This document shows positions 33,119-41,430 of a stretch of DNA of 64,000 nucleotides, piece by piece. Origin of the DNA: Gaiellaceae bacterium (lineage in GTDB: Bacteria > Actinomycetota > Thermoleophilia > Gaiellales > Gaiellaceae); assembly GCA_030446625.1 (NCBI GenBank), contig JAUJMY010000001.1, forward strand, positions 25,191 to 89,190, given 5' to 3'. Each line of letters starts with the position of its first letter. The first letter of the stretch is position 1. The notes beneath the pieces are model-generated. The model was not told where the DNA came from. It searched no databases and was given only the letters and a program-made list of their open reading frames with translations. A program made the position numbers and the translations under genes.

Positions 33119-34333
33119 TCACGACGGGTCGTCCGGGCGCTCGGCGAGCCGGACGGGCACGTTCAGGCGCTGCGCGCCGCGCACGATGGTGAACGTCGCC
33201 ACCTGGCCCGGGTGGAGCCGGCCCGTGACGATCCGCACGAGATCGGCGCCGCTGCGGACGCGGCGGCCGTCGATCGCGACGACGACATCGCCGCCGGTCG
33301 TCAGCTCGCGCCCCTCGAGCTCGACCGTCTTCGAGCCGCCCCGCAGGCCCGCCCGCCGCGCCGGGCCCGGCTTCACGTCGACGATCAGCGCGCCGCGCGA
33401 CGCGGCGTACCCGAGGCGGCGCGCGATGCCCGGCGTCAGGTCGTCGGTCGTGATCCCCACGTACGCGTACGGCACCCGCCCGCTCTCGATCAGCTGGCGC
33501 ATCGAGCGGCGCGCCGCGTTGATCGGCACCGCGAAGCCGACCCCCTCGGCCGTGCCCGACGTGCTCCTGATCTGGGCGTTGATGCCGATCACGCGCCCGC
33601 GCGCGTCGAACAGCGGCCCGCCCGAGTTCCCGCGGTTGATGGGCGCGTCGATCTGGATCGCGTCGATGATGTCGTACGGCTCCGCTGTCAGCGAGTCGAT
33701 CGCGCGTCCCGTAGCGGAGACGACGCCGACGGAGAGCGAGCTCTGCTCGCCGAACGGGCTTCCGATCGCCGCCACGGGCTCGCCGACGACGACCCGCGAC
33801 GAGTCGCCGAGCGGGAGGGGCGTCAGCGGGTGCCGCTTCGGGTCGACACGCAGCACGCCGACGTCGACGTAGACGTCCCAGCCGACGAGCTCGGCCGGCA
33901 CGCGCTCTCCGTCCGTGAACTCGACGAACAGCCGCGCAGCCGGGCGCACGTCGGCGCCGGGGCGCTCGCCCGCGTCGGTCACGACGTGCGCGTTCGTCAG
34001 CACGTAGCCGTCGCCCGAGACGACGAAGCCCGACCCCTGCGCTGCCTGCCCGTCCTGCGCATGCTCGCCGAACAGCGCGTACACGGTGACGACGCCGGGC
34101 GCGCGCGCCGCGTACAGGCGCGCGGGATCGAAGCCGTTGCCGGTGAGCGGTGCTGCGGGCGCGGCGACCGCCCGAGGCTCGTCGACGTCGGCAGGCACCG
34201 CGGCCGGCTCGACGACGACCGTCTCCGTCCGGGGCTCGCCGATCCACCCCGCGGCCGCTCCGACCGCGAGGACGGCGACCCCGCCCAGAACGGCCGAGAC
34301 GAGGGCGACGACGGCGAGGGCGGTCGGGCGCAT
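33119..34333 (-). CDS. HtrA-type serine protease with PDZ domain
   Basis: A 404-residue S1C protease: an N-terminal membrane anchor (residues 5-30), a Pro/Ala linker, a trypsin-like domain with His116 (TNAHVVTD), Asp157 (VYVDVGVL) and Ser237 (RGNSGGP), and a C-terminal PDZ domain (YVGITTDDLTP onward). It probably degrades or refolds damaged proteins outside the membrane. It follows the two-component system on the same strand after 55 bases, which suggests that the system controls it. Confidence 0.9.
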   Translation of the reverse strand: MRPTALAVVALVSAVLGGVAVLAVGAAAGWIGEPRTETVVVEPAAVPADVDEPRAVAAPAAPLTGNGFDPARLYAARAPGVVTVYALFGEHAQDGQAAQGSGFVVSGDGYVLTNAHVVTDAGERPGADVRPAARLFVEFTDGERVPAELVGWDVYVDVGVLRVDPKRHPLTPLPLGDSSRVVVGEPVAAIGSPFGEQSSLSVGVVSATGRAIDSLTAEPYDIIDAIQIDAPINRGNSGGPLFDARGRVIGINAQIRSTSGTAEGVGFAVPINAARRSMRQLIESGRVPYAYVGITTDDLTPGIARRLGYAASRGALIVDVKPGPARRAGLRGGSKTVELEGRELTTGGDVVVAIDGRRVRSGADLVRIVTGRLHPGQVATFTIVRGAQRLNVPVRLAERPDDPS

Positions 34334-34362
34334 CGAGCGGCGTACTGTAGCCCCGCCGCCTC

Positions 34363-34378
34363 GTTTTCACGTGAAAGC
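34363..34378. promoter_or_regulatory. parS-like centromere site
   Basis: The 16 bases contain the perfect 12-bp palindrome TTTCACGTGAAA (34365-34376). The extended GTTTTCACGTGAAAGC matches the bacterial parS consensus GTTTCACGTGAAAC at 12 of 14 core positions. It lies in the gap between htrA and the histidine kinase gene, about 18 kb from parAB. Confidence 0.6.
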
Positions 34379-34388
34379 GCGGCCGCGC

Positions 34389-35801
34389 TCAGGCGAGTGC
34401 GTGCTCCGCGACGGGTCGCGCCGTCGCGGCGGGGAGGATCACGCGGAACGACGTCCCGCCGCGGCTCGACGCGACCTCGAGCGTGCCGCCCATCAGCTGC
34501 GCGAGCTCGCGCGCGATCGCGAGCCCCAGCCCGCTGCCGGAGGCGCGACCGCCGTCCACGCGGTAGAAGCGGTCGAACACGTGCGGCAGGTGCTCGGCCG
34601 TAATCCCCGGCCCCTCGTCCTCGACGGCCAAAACGGCCGAACCCTGCTCGCGCGCGACCCGAAGCCGGATCGGCGTGCCCGCGGGCGTGTGGCAGAGCGC
34701 GTTCTCGACGAGGATGCGGCCGATCTGGAGCGCGCGCTGCTCGTCCGCCAGAGCGGCGGCGGCGGCGCCGTCCTCGACCGCGAGGTCGTGCGCCGTCGTG
34801 CGGGCGAGCGCCGCGAACTCCTCCACGAGCACCTCGGCGACCCGCTCCAGATCGACACGCTCGCGCTCGACGTGCAGCCGTCCGGCGTCGAGGCGCGAGA
34901 GGTCGAGGAGGTCGGTCGCGAGCCGCGTCAGGCGCTCGACCTGCTCCTGCATGGTCACGAGGAACTCGCGCCGCGTCTGCTCGTCGAGCTCCTCGTCTGC
35001 GAGCAGCTCGAGGAAGCCGCCGAGCGAGAAGATCGGCGTGCGCAGCTCGTGCGAGGCGTTCGCGATGAACTCGCGCCGTGCGTGCTCGAGCTGCGCGAGC
35101 CGGCCGCGCATGCGCTCGAACGCCCGCGCCAGCTCGCCGACCTCGTCGCGTCCGTGGTCGACGACGGGCTCGTCCAGCTCGCCGCCGGCGATGCGCTCCG
35201 CGGCGCGCTCGAGGCGCCGGAGCCGCCGCGCGAAGAGCGACGCGCCCCCGAACCCGAGCGCGAGCGCGACGAGCACGCCGCCGGCGCCGGCGACGAGCAA
35301 CCGGCGCGAGACGAGCTTCACGTTCGCGAGCGTGTCGTCGAGCGATGCGGAGAACAGGAGCACGGCCGTGCGACCCGTGTCGTCGGGCACGGGATACGCG
35401 ACCTCTGCGAGGCGCAGCCCGTCCCGCTCGACGGTTCCGCGGGCCGGCGCGTACGTCAGCGCGGCCTCCAAGCCGATCTCGTCGTCGGCGACGTCCGCGT
35501 CGCGGCCACGCTGCTCTCGCGCCGCGAGCGGGTGGTAGAGGGCGACGCGCGCGTTCGTCGCGTCCTCGGCCTCGCGCAGGTACGCGTCGAGCACCGCCTC
35601 GCCGCCGAAGCCACCGATCGAGAGGTACGGGAAGCGCGAGGCGACGACGGCCGAGGTACGCGAGAGCTGATCGAGCTTCGCGTCGACGAGGTTCCGCTCC
35701 AGCCGCGGGACGACGATCAGGTAGACGACGCCGAGCGCGACCGCGACGACGAGCGACAGCGCGAGGCTGAGACGCGCGCCGACGCCGCGGATGGCGCTCA
35801 T
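34389..35801 (-). CDS. Sensor histidine kinase
   Basis: A 470-residue kinase: first membrane helix (residues 10-30), an external sensor of ~130 residues, a second helix (near 180-200), a HAMP domain (RRLERAAERIAGGELDEPV), DHp with FIANASHELRTPIFSLGG (phospho-His near 252), and the HATPase with N-box ILVENALCHTP, G1 VEDEGPGI and G2 GSGLGLAIARELA. The ATG overlaps the stop of the response-regulator gene (ATGA). The signal is unknown; the HtrA gene downstream hints at envelope stress. Confidence 0.9.
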   Translation of the reverse strand: MSAIRGVGARLSLALSLVVAVALGVVYLIVVPRLERNLVDAKLDQLSRTSAVVASRFPYLSIGGFGGEAVLDAYLREAEDATNARVALYHPLAAREQRGRDADVADDEIGLEAALTYAPARGTVERDGLRLAEVAYPVPDDTGRTAVLLFSASLDDTLANVKLVSRRLLVAGAGGVLVALALGFGGASLFARRLRRLERAAERIAGGELDEPVVDHGRDEVGELARAFERMRGRLAQLEHARREFIANASHELRTPIFSLGGFLELLADEELDEQTRREFLVTMQEQVERLTRLATDLLDLSRLDAGRLHVERERVDLERVAEVLVEEFAALARTTAHDLAVEDGAAAAALADEQRALQIGRILVENALCHTPAGTPIRLRVAREQGSAVLAVEDEGPGITAEHLPHVFDRFYRVDGGRASGSGLGLAIARELAQLMGGTLEVASSRGGTSFRVILPAATARPVAEHALA

Positions 35802-36496
35802 ACGTCGCGGAAGCGGTAGCCGACGCCGCGCACGGTGAAGATCAGCTCCGGGGTGGCGGGGTCGCGCTCGAGCTTCTCGCGCAGGTGGCGGACGTGGACG
35901 TCGATCGTCCGCGGCTCGCGGTACTGCGAGCCGCCCCAGAGCGCCTCGAGCAGGCTCTGGCGCGAGAAGACACGCCCGGGGTTCGCCGCCAGGGCGCGCA
36001 GCAGCTCGAACTCGACGTACGTCAGCTGAACCGGCTTGCCACCCGCGCTCACGACGCGGCGCCCGACGTCGATCCGCACGCTGTCGGCCTCGATCACCTC
36101 CGGCTCCGCGCCCTCGCGACGCGGGGCGGCGGCGCGGCGCAGGAGCGCGCGGACCCGGCTCCGGAACTCGCGGATCGAGAACGGCTTCGTGATGTAGTCG
36201 TCCGCCCCGAGCTCGAGCCCGAGGACCTTGTCGAGCTCGTCGTCGCGCGCCGTGAGCATGATGATCGGCACGGAGCTGTGCGCGCGCAGCCGCTTGCACA
36301 CCTCGAGCCCGTCCACGCGCGGCAGCATCAGGTCGAGGACCACCAGGTCGACGCGGTCGTCCGCGAAGCGAGCGAGCGCCTCCTCGCCGTCGCGGGCCTG
36401 CAGCACGCGGAACCCGTCGCGCTCCAACGGGTACGTGAGCAGCTTCTGGACGGAGTCCTCGTCGTCGACGAGGAGGATGGTCGAGGCGTCGTGCAT
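35798..36496 (-). CDS. OmpR/PhoB-family response regulator
   Basis: A 232-residue regulator: receiver with acidic pair DDED near 11, phospho-Asp in LVVLDLMLP (near 54), Thr in IIMLTARDD and Lys in DYITKPFSIREF; the winged-helix DNA-binding domain ends TIDVHVRHLREKLE and FTVRGVGYRF. It is the partner of the kinase that follows. The leader to the divergent M28 gene contains TATAGT (36544-36539), a likely -10 on the minus strand. Confidence 0.92.
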   Translation of the reverse strand: MHDASTILLVDDEDSVQKLLTYPLERDGFRVLQARDGEEALARFADDRVDLVVLDLMLPRVDGLEVCKRLRAHSSVPIIMLTARDDELDKVLGLELGADDYITKPFSIREFRSRVRALLRRAAAPRREGAEPEVIEADSVRIDVGRRVVSAGGKPVQLTYVEFELLRALAANPGRVFSRQSLLEALWGGSQYREPRTIDVHVRHLREKLERDPATPELIFTVRGVGYRFRDV

Positions 36497-36553
36497 GGGC
36501 GAAGCGTGCCTGCCGGGCCGTCGTTTCGTCCCTGTCCCTACTATAGCCGTGCC

Positions 36554-38440
36554 ATGTCGACCCCCCCGCCCCGTCCTGAGCGGCGACGGACGCGGCGCGG
36601 CTCGCTCGAGCGCCCGGTCAACGGACGGATGTATCGCGGGACGTGGCTGCTCGTCGGACTCCCGTTGCTCGTCGCGGCGTTCAGCGTCTCGAGCCCCGAG
36701 CCGCTCCCGGCTCCGGCGCTCCCACCCGCGTTCGACGCCGGCTCCGCGCGCCTGCTCGCGGCGGAGCTCGCGACCGACTACCCGGACCGCTCCCCCGGCG
36801 CGCCGGGATCGCTCGGCGCCGCGTCGTGGTGGTCACGGCAGATGCGCTCGTACGGCTTCGAGGTGCAGGACCAGCCGTTCCACGCGACGATCCCCGGTCG
36901 CGGGCGCGTGCGACTGCGGAACCTGATCGCCACCGTGCCAGGCCGCGCGCCGGAGACGATCGTCGTGCTCGCCCACCGCGACAACGTCGGAACGAGCGAG
37001 GGCGCGAACGACAACGCGTCGGGCACCGCCGTCCTCGTGGAGCTTGCGCGCGCGTACGCCGAGGTCCCCGGGACGACGGCCGCGAGGCGCGTCAAGCCCG
37101 CGCACACGATCGCCTTCGTGTCGAGCGACGGCGGCGCGTGGGGCGCGCTCGGCGCCGCTCATCTCGCACGCCAGCGGGTGTACGGCGAGCGCGTCGTCGC
37201 CGTCGTCGGCATCGACGCCGCCGCGGGGCGCGGCACGCCCCGAATCGTCTTCGCCGGCGACGGTCCGCGCTCGGGATCGCCGGTTCTCCTGCGCACTGCG
37301 TCGCGCCGCGTGCTCGAGCAGGCGAGGGAGGAGCCGGCCCGCGCGAGCGCGCTGCGGCAGCTCCTCGACCTCGCGTTCCCGTTCAGCCTGCACGAGCAGG
37401 CCCCGTTCGTCGCCCGCGGCGTCCCGGCCGTGACGCTGACCACGTCGGGCGAGCGGCCTCCGCCGGCGTTCGTCGACACCGCGGCCGCGCTCGACCGGCG
37501 CCGGCTCGGCGAGGTCGGGCGCGCGGCGCAGGCGCTCGTCGCGTCGGTCGACGAGGGGCTCGCGCTCAGAGGTGGCGAGGCCGGGTTCATCTACCTCGGC
37601 TCGCGCCTCGTCCTCGGCTGGGCCGTGCAACTCGTCCTGATCGCGTGCCTCCTACCGTTCCTCGCCGCGGCGGTCGACCTCTTCGCTCGCTGCCGGCGCA
37701 GGCGCGTCTCGCTCGCGCCGGCGCTGCGCAGCTACCGCAGCCGCGCCCTCTTCTGGCTCTTCGGCGGCGCGGTCTTCGGAGCGCTGGCGGTGCTCGGCGC
37801 ATGGCCCGACGGAGACCCGCGCCCGCTCGCGCCCGACAGCGAAGCCGCCACCTCGTGGCCGCTGCTCGGTATCGCGGGCCTAGGCCTCGTCTCGGCGTGC
37901 GCGTGGCTCGTCGTGCGCGACCGGCTGCTGCCGCGGCGGCCGGTGACGTCGCCCGACGAGCTCGCCGGGTACACCGCGGCGCTGCTCGTCCTGGCGGTGC
38001 TCTCGCTGGTGGTCGTGGCGACGAACCCCTACGCGCTGCTGCTGCTCCTGCCGTCGCTGCACGCGTGGCTCTGGCTCCCGCAAGTGCGAGGGCACGCGGC
38101 CTGGGCCCGCGCCGCCGTCTTCGCCCTCGGGCTCGTCGGGCCGCTGCTCCTGCTCGCGTCGTTCGCGCTCCGCTTCGACCTCGGCTTCGACGCGCCGTGG
38201 TACCTCGCGGCGCTCGTCGGAGTCGGCTACGTCCCCGCGACGAGCGTGCTGGTCTTCCTCCTCTGGGCGGCGGCGGCCGCGCAGCTCGCGGCACTCACCG
38301 CGGGCCGGTACGCGCCGTATCCCGATGTCGACGAGCGCCGGCCGCGCGGCGTCCTCCGCGAGCTCGCGGGGCGGACCGTCGCGACGGCGCGCGCGCGACG
38401 GCGCGCATCGCTCGGAGAGGCCGAGGCGTTGCAGAGTTGA
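36554..38440 (+). CDS. M28-family zinc aminopeptidase with C-terminal membrane domain
   Basis: A 628-residue protein. One N-terminal membrane anchor (residues 30-45) precedes an M28 domain: VLAHRDNVGTSEGANDNASGTA supplies His and Asp ligands (near 137-158), FVSSDGGAWGALGA stands where a Glu ligand is usual, and PFSLHEQAPFVARGVPAVTL near 275 supplies the last His. Seven or so membrane segments follow (residues 345-590). TACTAT (36539-36544) lies nine bases before the ATG. The usual AHxD reads AHRD and the catalytic EE pair is replaced by SSDGG, so activity is uncertain. Confidence 0.75.
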   Translation: MSTPPPRPERRRTRRGSLERPVNGRMYRGTWLLVGLPLLVAAFSVSSPEPLPAPALPPAFDAGSARLLAAELATDYPDRSPGAPGSLGAASWWSRQMRSYGFEVQDQPFHATIPGRGRVRLRNLIATVPGRAPETIVVLAHRDNVGTSEGANDNASGTAVLVELARAYAEVPGTTAARRVKPAHTIAFVSSDGGAWGALGAAHLARQRVYGERVVAVVGIDAAAGRGTPRIVFAGDGPRSGSPVLLRTASRRVLEQAREEPARASALRQLLDLAFPFSLHEQAPFVARGVPAVTLTTSGERPPPAFVDTAAALDRRRLGEVGRAAQALVASVDEGLALRGGEAGFIYLGSRLVLGWAVQLVLIACLLPFLAAAVDLFARCRRRRVSLAPALRSYRSRALFWLFGGAVFGALAVLGAWPDGDPRPLAPDSEAATSWPLLGIAGLGLVSACAWLVVRDRLLPRRPVTSPDELAGYTAALLVLAVLSLVVVATNPYALLLLLPSLHAWLWLPQVRGHAAWARAAVFALGLVGPLLLLASFALRFDLGFDAPWYLAALVGVGYVPATSVLVFLLWAAAAAQLAALTAGRYAPYPDVDERRPRGVLRELAGRTVATARARRRASLGEAEALQS

Positions 38441-39186
38441 TGCGACGGCTCGCTCGCCATCTCGGCACGCTCCTGATCGTGGCCGGCGCGGGGACGCTGC
38501 TGTGGGCGCTCTCCGTCTGGCAGTGGCAGGGCCCGTTCACGTACGTCTACACGCGGCTCGAGCAGCGCGAGCTCGCGGCGAGGTACGAGCAGCGCCTGGC
38601 CGCGTTCGACCGTCGTGCCGCCGGCGCGTCGCTCGTGGCCGCGCGGCGGCAGATCCGCCTCGACGCCCGGCGGTACCGGGCGAGCCTCGGGCGCGCGGAG
38701 GCCGTCGGCCGCCTCTCGATCCCGCGGCTCGGGCTCGACGTCGTGCTCGTGAACGGGACCGACCCGCAGTCGCTGAAACGTGGTCCCGGTCGCTACGCCG
38801 GCTCGCGACTCGACCTCGACAACCTGCGCGGGCAGCCGCCGGCCGCGTTCGTCCCGGGCGAGGGGCGAGCTCGTGTACGTCGCCGGCCACCGCACCACGT
38901 ACTGCGCGCCGTTCTCGCGGATCGACCGGCTGCGGCGCGGCGACCGCGTCACGGTGGAGCTTCCGTACGCCACGTTCGAGTACCGGATCGCCGGCCACAG
39001 GATCGTGCCCTCGCACCGGTTCGAGATGCTGCGCTCGCGCGGGCGCGAGCTGCTCGCCCTCCAGGCGTGCCATCCGCGCTTCTCCGCCTCGCACCGCTAC
39101 ATCGCCTACGCGGAGGCGGTCCGCGTGACGCCTCCGCGCGGGAGGGCGATCACGCTCGCCCCCGGGCGCCCGAGCCCGAGGCCTAG
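38440..39186 (+). pseudogene. Class E-like sortase with frameshift
   Basis: The ATG overlaps the stop of the M28 gene (ATGA). An N-terminal membrane anchor (LLIVAGAGTLLWALSVW), GRLSIPRLGLDVVLVNGTD and KRGPGRYAG are sortase features in the first frame. After VPGEG the catalytic part continues one frame over: VAGHRTTYCAPFSRIDRLRRG (catalytic His) and LLALQACHPRFSASHRY (catalytic Cys and Arg). One extra G in GAGGGGCGAG (38869-38878) explains the shift; a second shift near 39160-39170 is needed to reach the stop at 39186. It may be an assembly error. Confidence 0.65.
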
Positions 39187-40388
39187 CGGACGTCGAGGTA
39201 GCGCACGCTCGCGCCCGCCGCGAGCTCACCCTCGCCGCGCGGTACGAGCACGAGCGCCGACGCGCGCGCCGCGCGGACGATCATGTGCGACTCCTGCCCC
39301 TCGAGCGGCTGGAGCAGGACCTCGCCATCGTCGCGGTGCTCGACGACGGCGCGGACGAGCTGGTCGCGCTCGGGCATCCGTCGCACCGCGCTCCGCAGCC
39401 GCCCGCGCGCGTAGCGCGGCAGCGGCTCGGCGGCGCCCTGCAGCGCGAGCATGGCGGGGCGCACGAAGAGCTCGAAGCCGACGAGCACCGAGACGGGGTT
39501 GCCGGGAAGGCCGAAGACGAGCGTCGCGCCGCGGACGCCGAACGAGAGCGGCTTCCCCGGCCTGACGGCGACGCCCCAGAAGACCTCCTCGACGCCGAGC
39601 TCCGCCTCGATCCCGCGCACGAGGTCGTGCGGGCCGACGGAGACGCCGCCGGAGGTGACGAGCACGTCGCTCTCGAGACCGCGCTCGAGCGCGGCGCGGT
39701 GTCGCTCCTCCTCGTCCTCGACGGGGGCGAGGCGGTCCACGGCGGCGCCCGCGTCGGCGAGCGCGGCTGCGAGCAGGAAGCTGTTCGCCTCGTAGATCTC
39801 GCCGGGGCGCAGGACGTCGCCCGGCGGCCGGAGCTCCGTTCCCGTCGCGAGGATCGCCGCCCGAGGAGGGCGGGCGCACGCGACCGTCGCGACGCCTGCC
39901 GCGGCGAGCGCGGCGAGCTGCGGCGGCCCCAGGCGCGTGCCCGCCGGGGCGACGACGGCGCCGGCGTGGGCGTCGCCGCCCGCCGGCCGGACGTTCTCGC
40001 CCGGAGGAATACCCGTAGCCACGTCGATGCTGTTGTCATCTCCGACAACATACTCGACGGGGACGACGGCGTCGGCGCCGCCGGGAACCACGCCGCCGGT
40101 CGCGACGGCGATCGCCTCACCCGGACCGAGCTCGCGGGCGACGGGACGGCCTGCGGCGACGCGCGCGACGACGCGCAGCCGCCCCGGGACGTCGGCCGCA
40201 CGCACTGCGTAGCCGTCCATGGCCGAGCTCGCGAACGGCGGCAGGTCGACCCGCGCGCTCGCCGGCTCCGCGAGCACGCGCCCGGCAGCGCGCCCGAGCG
40301 GAACCTCCTCCGCCGGAAGCGGCCGCACCCGCTCGAGGATCCGCGCTTGCGCCTCTTCGATCGTCAGCAACGGGCGCACCTCCTGCAT
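39183..40388 (-). CDS. moeA: Molybdopterin molybdenumtransferase
   Basis: A 401-residue MoeA: PPFASSAMDGYAVRAAD near 50, AIAVATGGVVPGGADAVVPVE in split form near 92, the MoCF domain AILATGTELRPPGD and VLVTSGGVSVGPHDLV (near 255), and VFGLPGNPVSVLVGFELFVRP near 317. It inserts molybdate into adenylated molybdopterin. A palindrome (40031-40050) lies within the codons for VVGDDN. The gene is divergent from the GT2 gene with starts 11 bases apart. Confidence 0.92.
   Translation of the reverse strand: MQEVRPLLTIEEAQARILERVRPLPAEEVPLGRAAGRVLAEPASARVDLPPFASSAMDGYAVRAADVPGRLRVVARVAAGRPVARELGPGEAIAVATGGVVPGGADAVVPVEYVVGDDNSIDVATGIPPGENVRPAGGDAHAGAVVAPAGTRLGPPQLAALAAAGVATVACARPPRAAILATGTELRPPGDVLRPGEIYEANSFLLAAALADAGAAVDRLAPVEDEEERHRAALERGLESDVLVTSGGVSVGPHDLVRGIEAELGVEEVFWGVAVRPGKPLSFGVRGATLVFGLPGNPVSVLVGFELFVRPAMLALQGAAEPLPRYARGRLRSAVRRMPERDQLVRAVVEHRDDGEVLLQPLEGQESHMIVRAARASALVLVPRGEGELAAGASVRYLDVR
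40031..40050. repeat. In-gene palindrome within moeA
   Basis: TGTTGTC (40031-40037) and GACAACA (40044-40050) are perfect 7-bp arms around ATCTCC. The codons used are AT-rich compared with the rest of moeA. A close imperfect copy of the same 7-6-7 layout occurs at 31701-31720 in the TreT-like gene. Confidence 0.5.
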
Positions 40389-40399
40389 ACGCTATCCCC

Positions 40400-41338
40400 G
40401 TGCTCTCGATCGTCATCCCGGCCCACGACGAGGAACGGAGCCTGCCGCTCCTGGTCGACGAGCTCCGCCGCACGCTCGACGCGCTCGGGCAGCCGTGGGA
40501 GGTCCTCGTCGTGGACGACGGCTCGACGGACGGCACGTTCGCGGCGCTGACCCGGCTCCACGACGCAGACGACTCGATCCGCGTCGTCCGCTTGCGACGG
40601 AACTTCGGCAAGGCGGCCGCGCTCGCCGCCGGGTTCGAGCACGCGCGCGGCGACGTGATCGTCACGATGGACGGCGACGGCCAGGACGACCCGGCCGAGA
40701 TCCCGCGCCTACTCGCGAAGCTCGACGAGGGCTTCGACCTCGTTTCGGGCTGGAAGGCGCGGCGCCGCGACCCGCTCTCGCGCCGCCTCCTCTCGAGGAT
40801 CTTCAACGGCGTGACGAGCCGCGTCTCGGGGCTGCGGCTGCACGACTTCAACTGCGGCCTCAAGGCGTACCGCGCCGAGGTCGTCCGCGGCCTGAACCTG
40901 TACGGGGAGCTGCACCGCTTCATCCCGGTCCTCGCGCACCAGGAGGGCTACCGCGTCTCGGAGCTCGTCGTCAACCACCGCGCGCGAGAGCACGGGCGCT
41001 CGCGCTACGGGCTCGAGCGCTACCTGCGCGGCTTCCTCGACCTGCTCACGGTGACGTTCATGGGGCGCTACCGCCACCGCCCGCTCCACCTCTTCGGCGG
41101 GCTCGGGCTCGTGCTCGGGGCGATCGGCTCGGGCGTGCTCGTGTACATGGCGATCCTGAAGGCGCTTGGCGAGGCGATCGGGCACCGCCCGCTGCTCACG
41201 CTCGGCGTCCTCCTCGTCGTCGTGGGGCTCCAGCTCTTCTCGCTCGGGCTCGTGAGTGAGCTGATCACGAGCCACCACGAGCAACGCACGCGCGCCCGCG
41301 AGCGTGGGCGTGCGCACGTCGACGAGATCCTGTCCTGA
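40400..41338 (+). CDS. GT2 polyprenyl-phosphate glycosyltransferase
   Basis: A 312-residue protein with a GT-A domain (SIVIPAHDEERSLPLLVDEL, VVDDGSTDGTF, VTMDGDGQDDPAEIP with the DxD-like metal site) and two C-terminal membrane helices (near 230-250 and 265-285). This is the dolichol/undecaprenyl-phosphate mannosyl- or glucosyltransferase layout (DPM1/GtrB-like), so it probably makes a lipid-linked sugar donor for the GT-C genes downstream. The GTG lies six bases after TACGCT (40388-40393). Confidence 0.85.
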   Translation: MLSIVIPAHDEERSLPLLVDELRRTLDALGQPWEVLVVDDGSTDGTFAALTRLHDADDSIRVVRLRRNFGKAAALAAGFEHARGDVIVTMDGDGQDDPAEIPRLLAKLDEGFDLVSGWKARRRDPLSRRLLSRIFNGVTSRVSGLRLHDFNCGLKAYRAEVVRGLNLYGELHRFIPVLAHQEGYRVSELVVNHRAREHGRSRYGLERYLRGFLDLLTVTFMGRYRHRPLHLFGGLGLVLGAIGSGVLVYMAILKALGEAIGHRPLLTLGVLLVVVGLQLFSLGLVSELITSHHEQRTRARERGRAHVDEILS

Positions 41339-41363
41339 GGCGCCGCTTGCGGTGCCGACTTCA

Positions 41364-41388
41364 GGACGTGCGCTTCACGCGCACGTCC
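41364..41388 (+). terminator. Strong hairpin between the GT2 and GT4 genes
   Basis: GGACGTGCGC (41364-41373) and GCGCACGTCC (41379-41388) form a perfect 10-bp stem with a TTCAC loop; TTCA and TGAA outside it can also pair. There is no T-tract. It probably ends or stabilises the GT2 transcript. Confidence 0.45.
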
Positions 41389-41430
41389 GTCTGAAATGGC
41401 CGCACGAGCGCCCACGAGTCGGAGTCGGCG

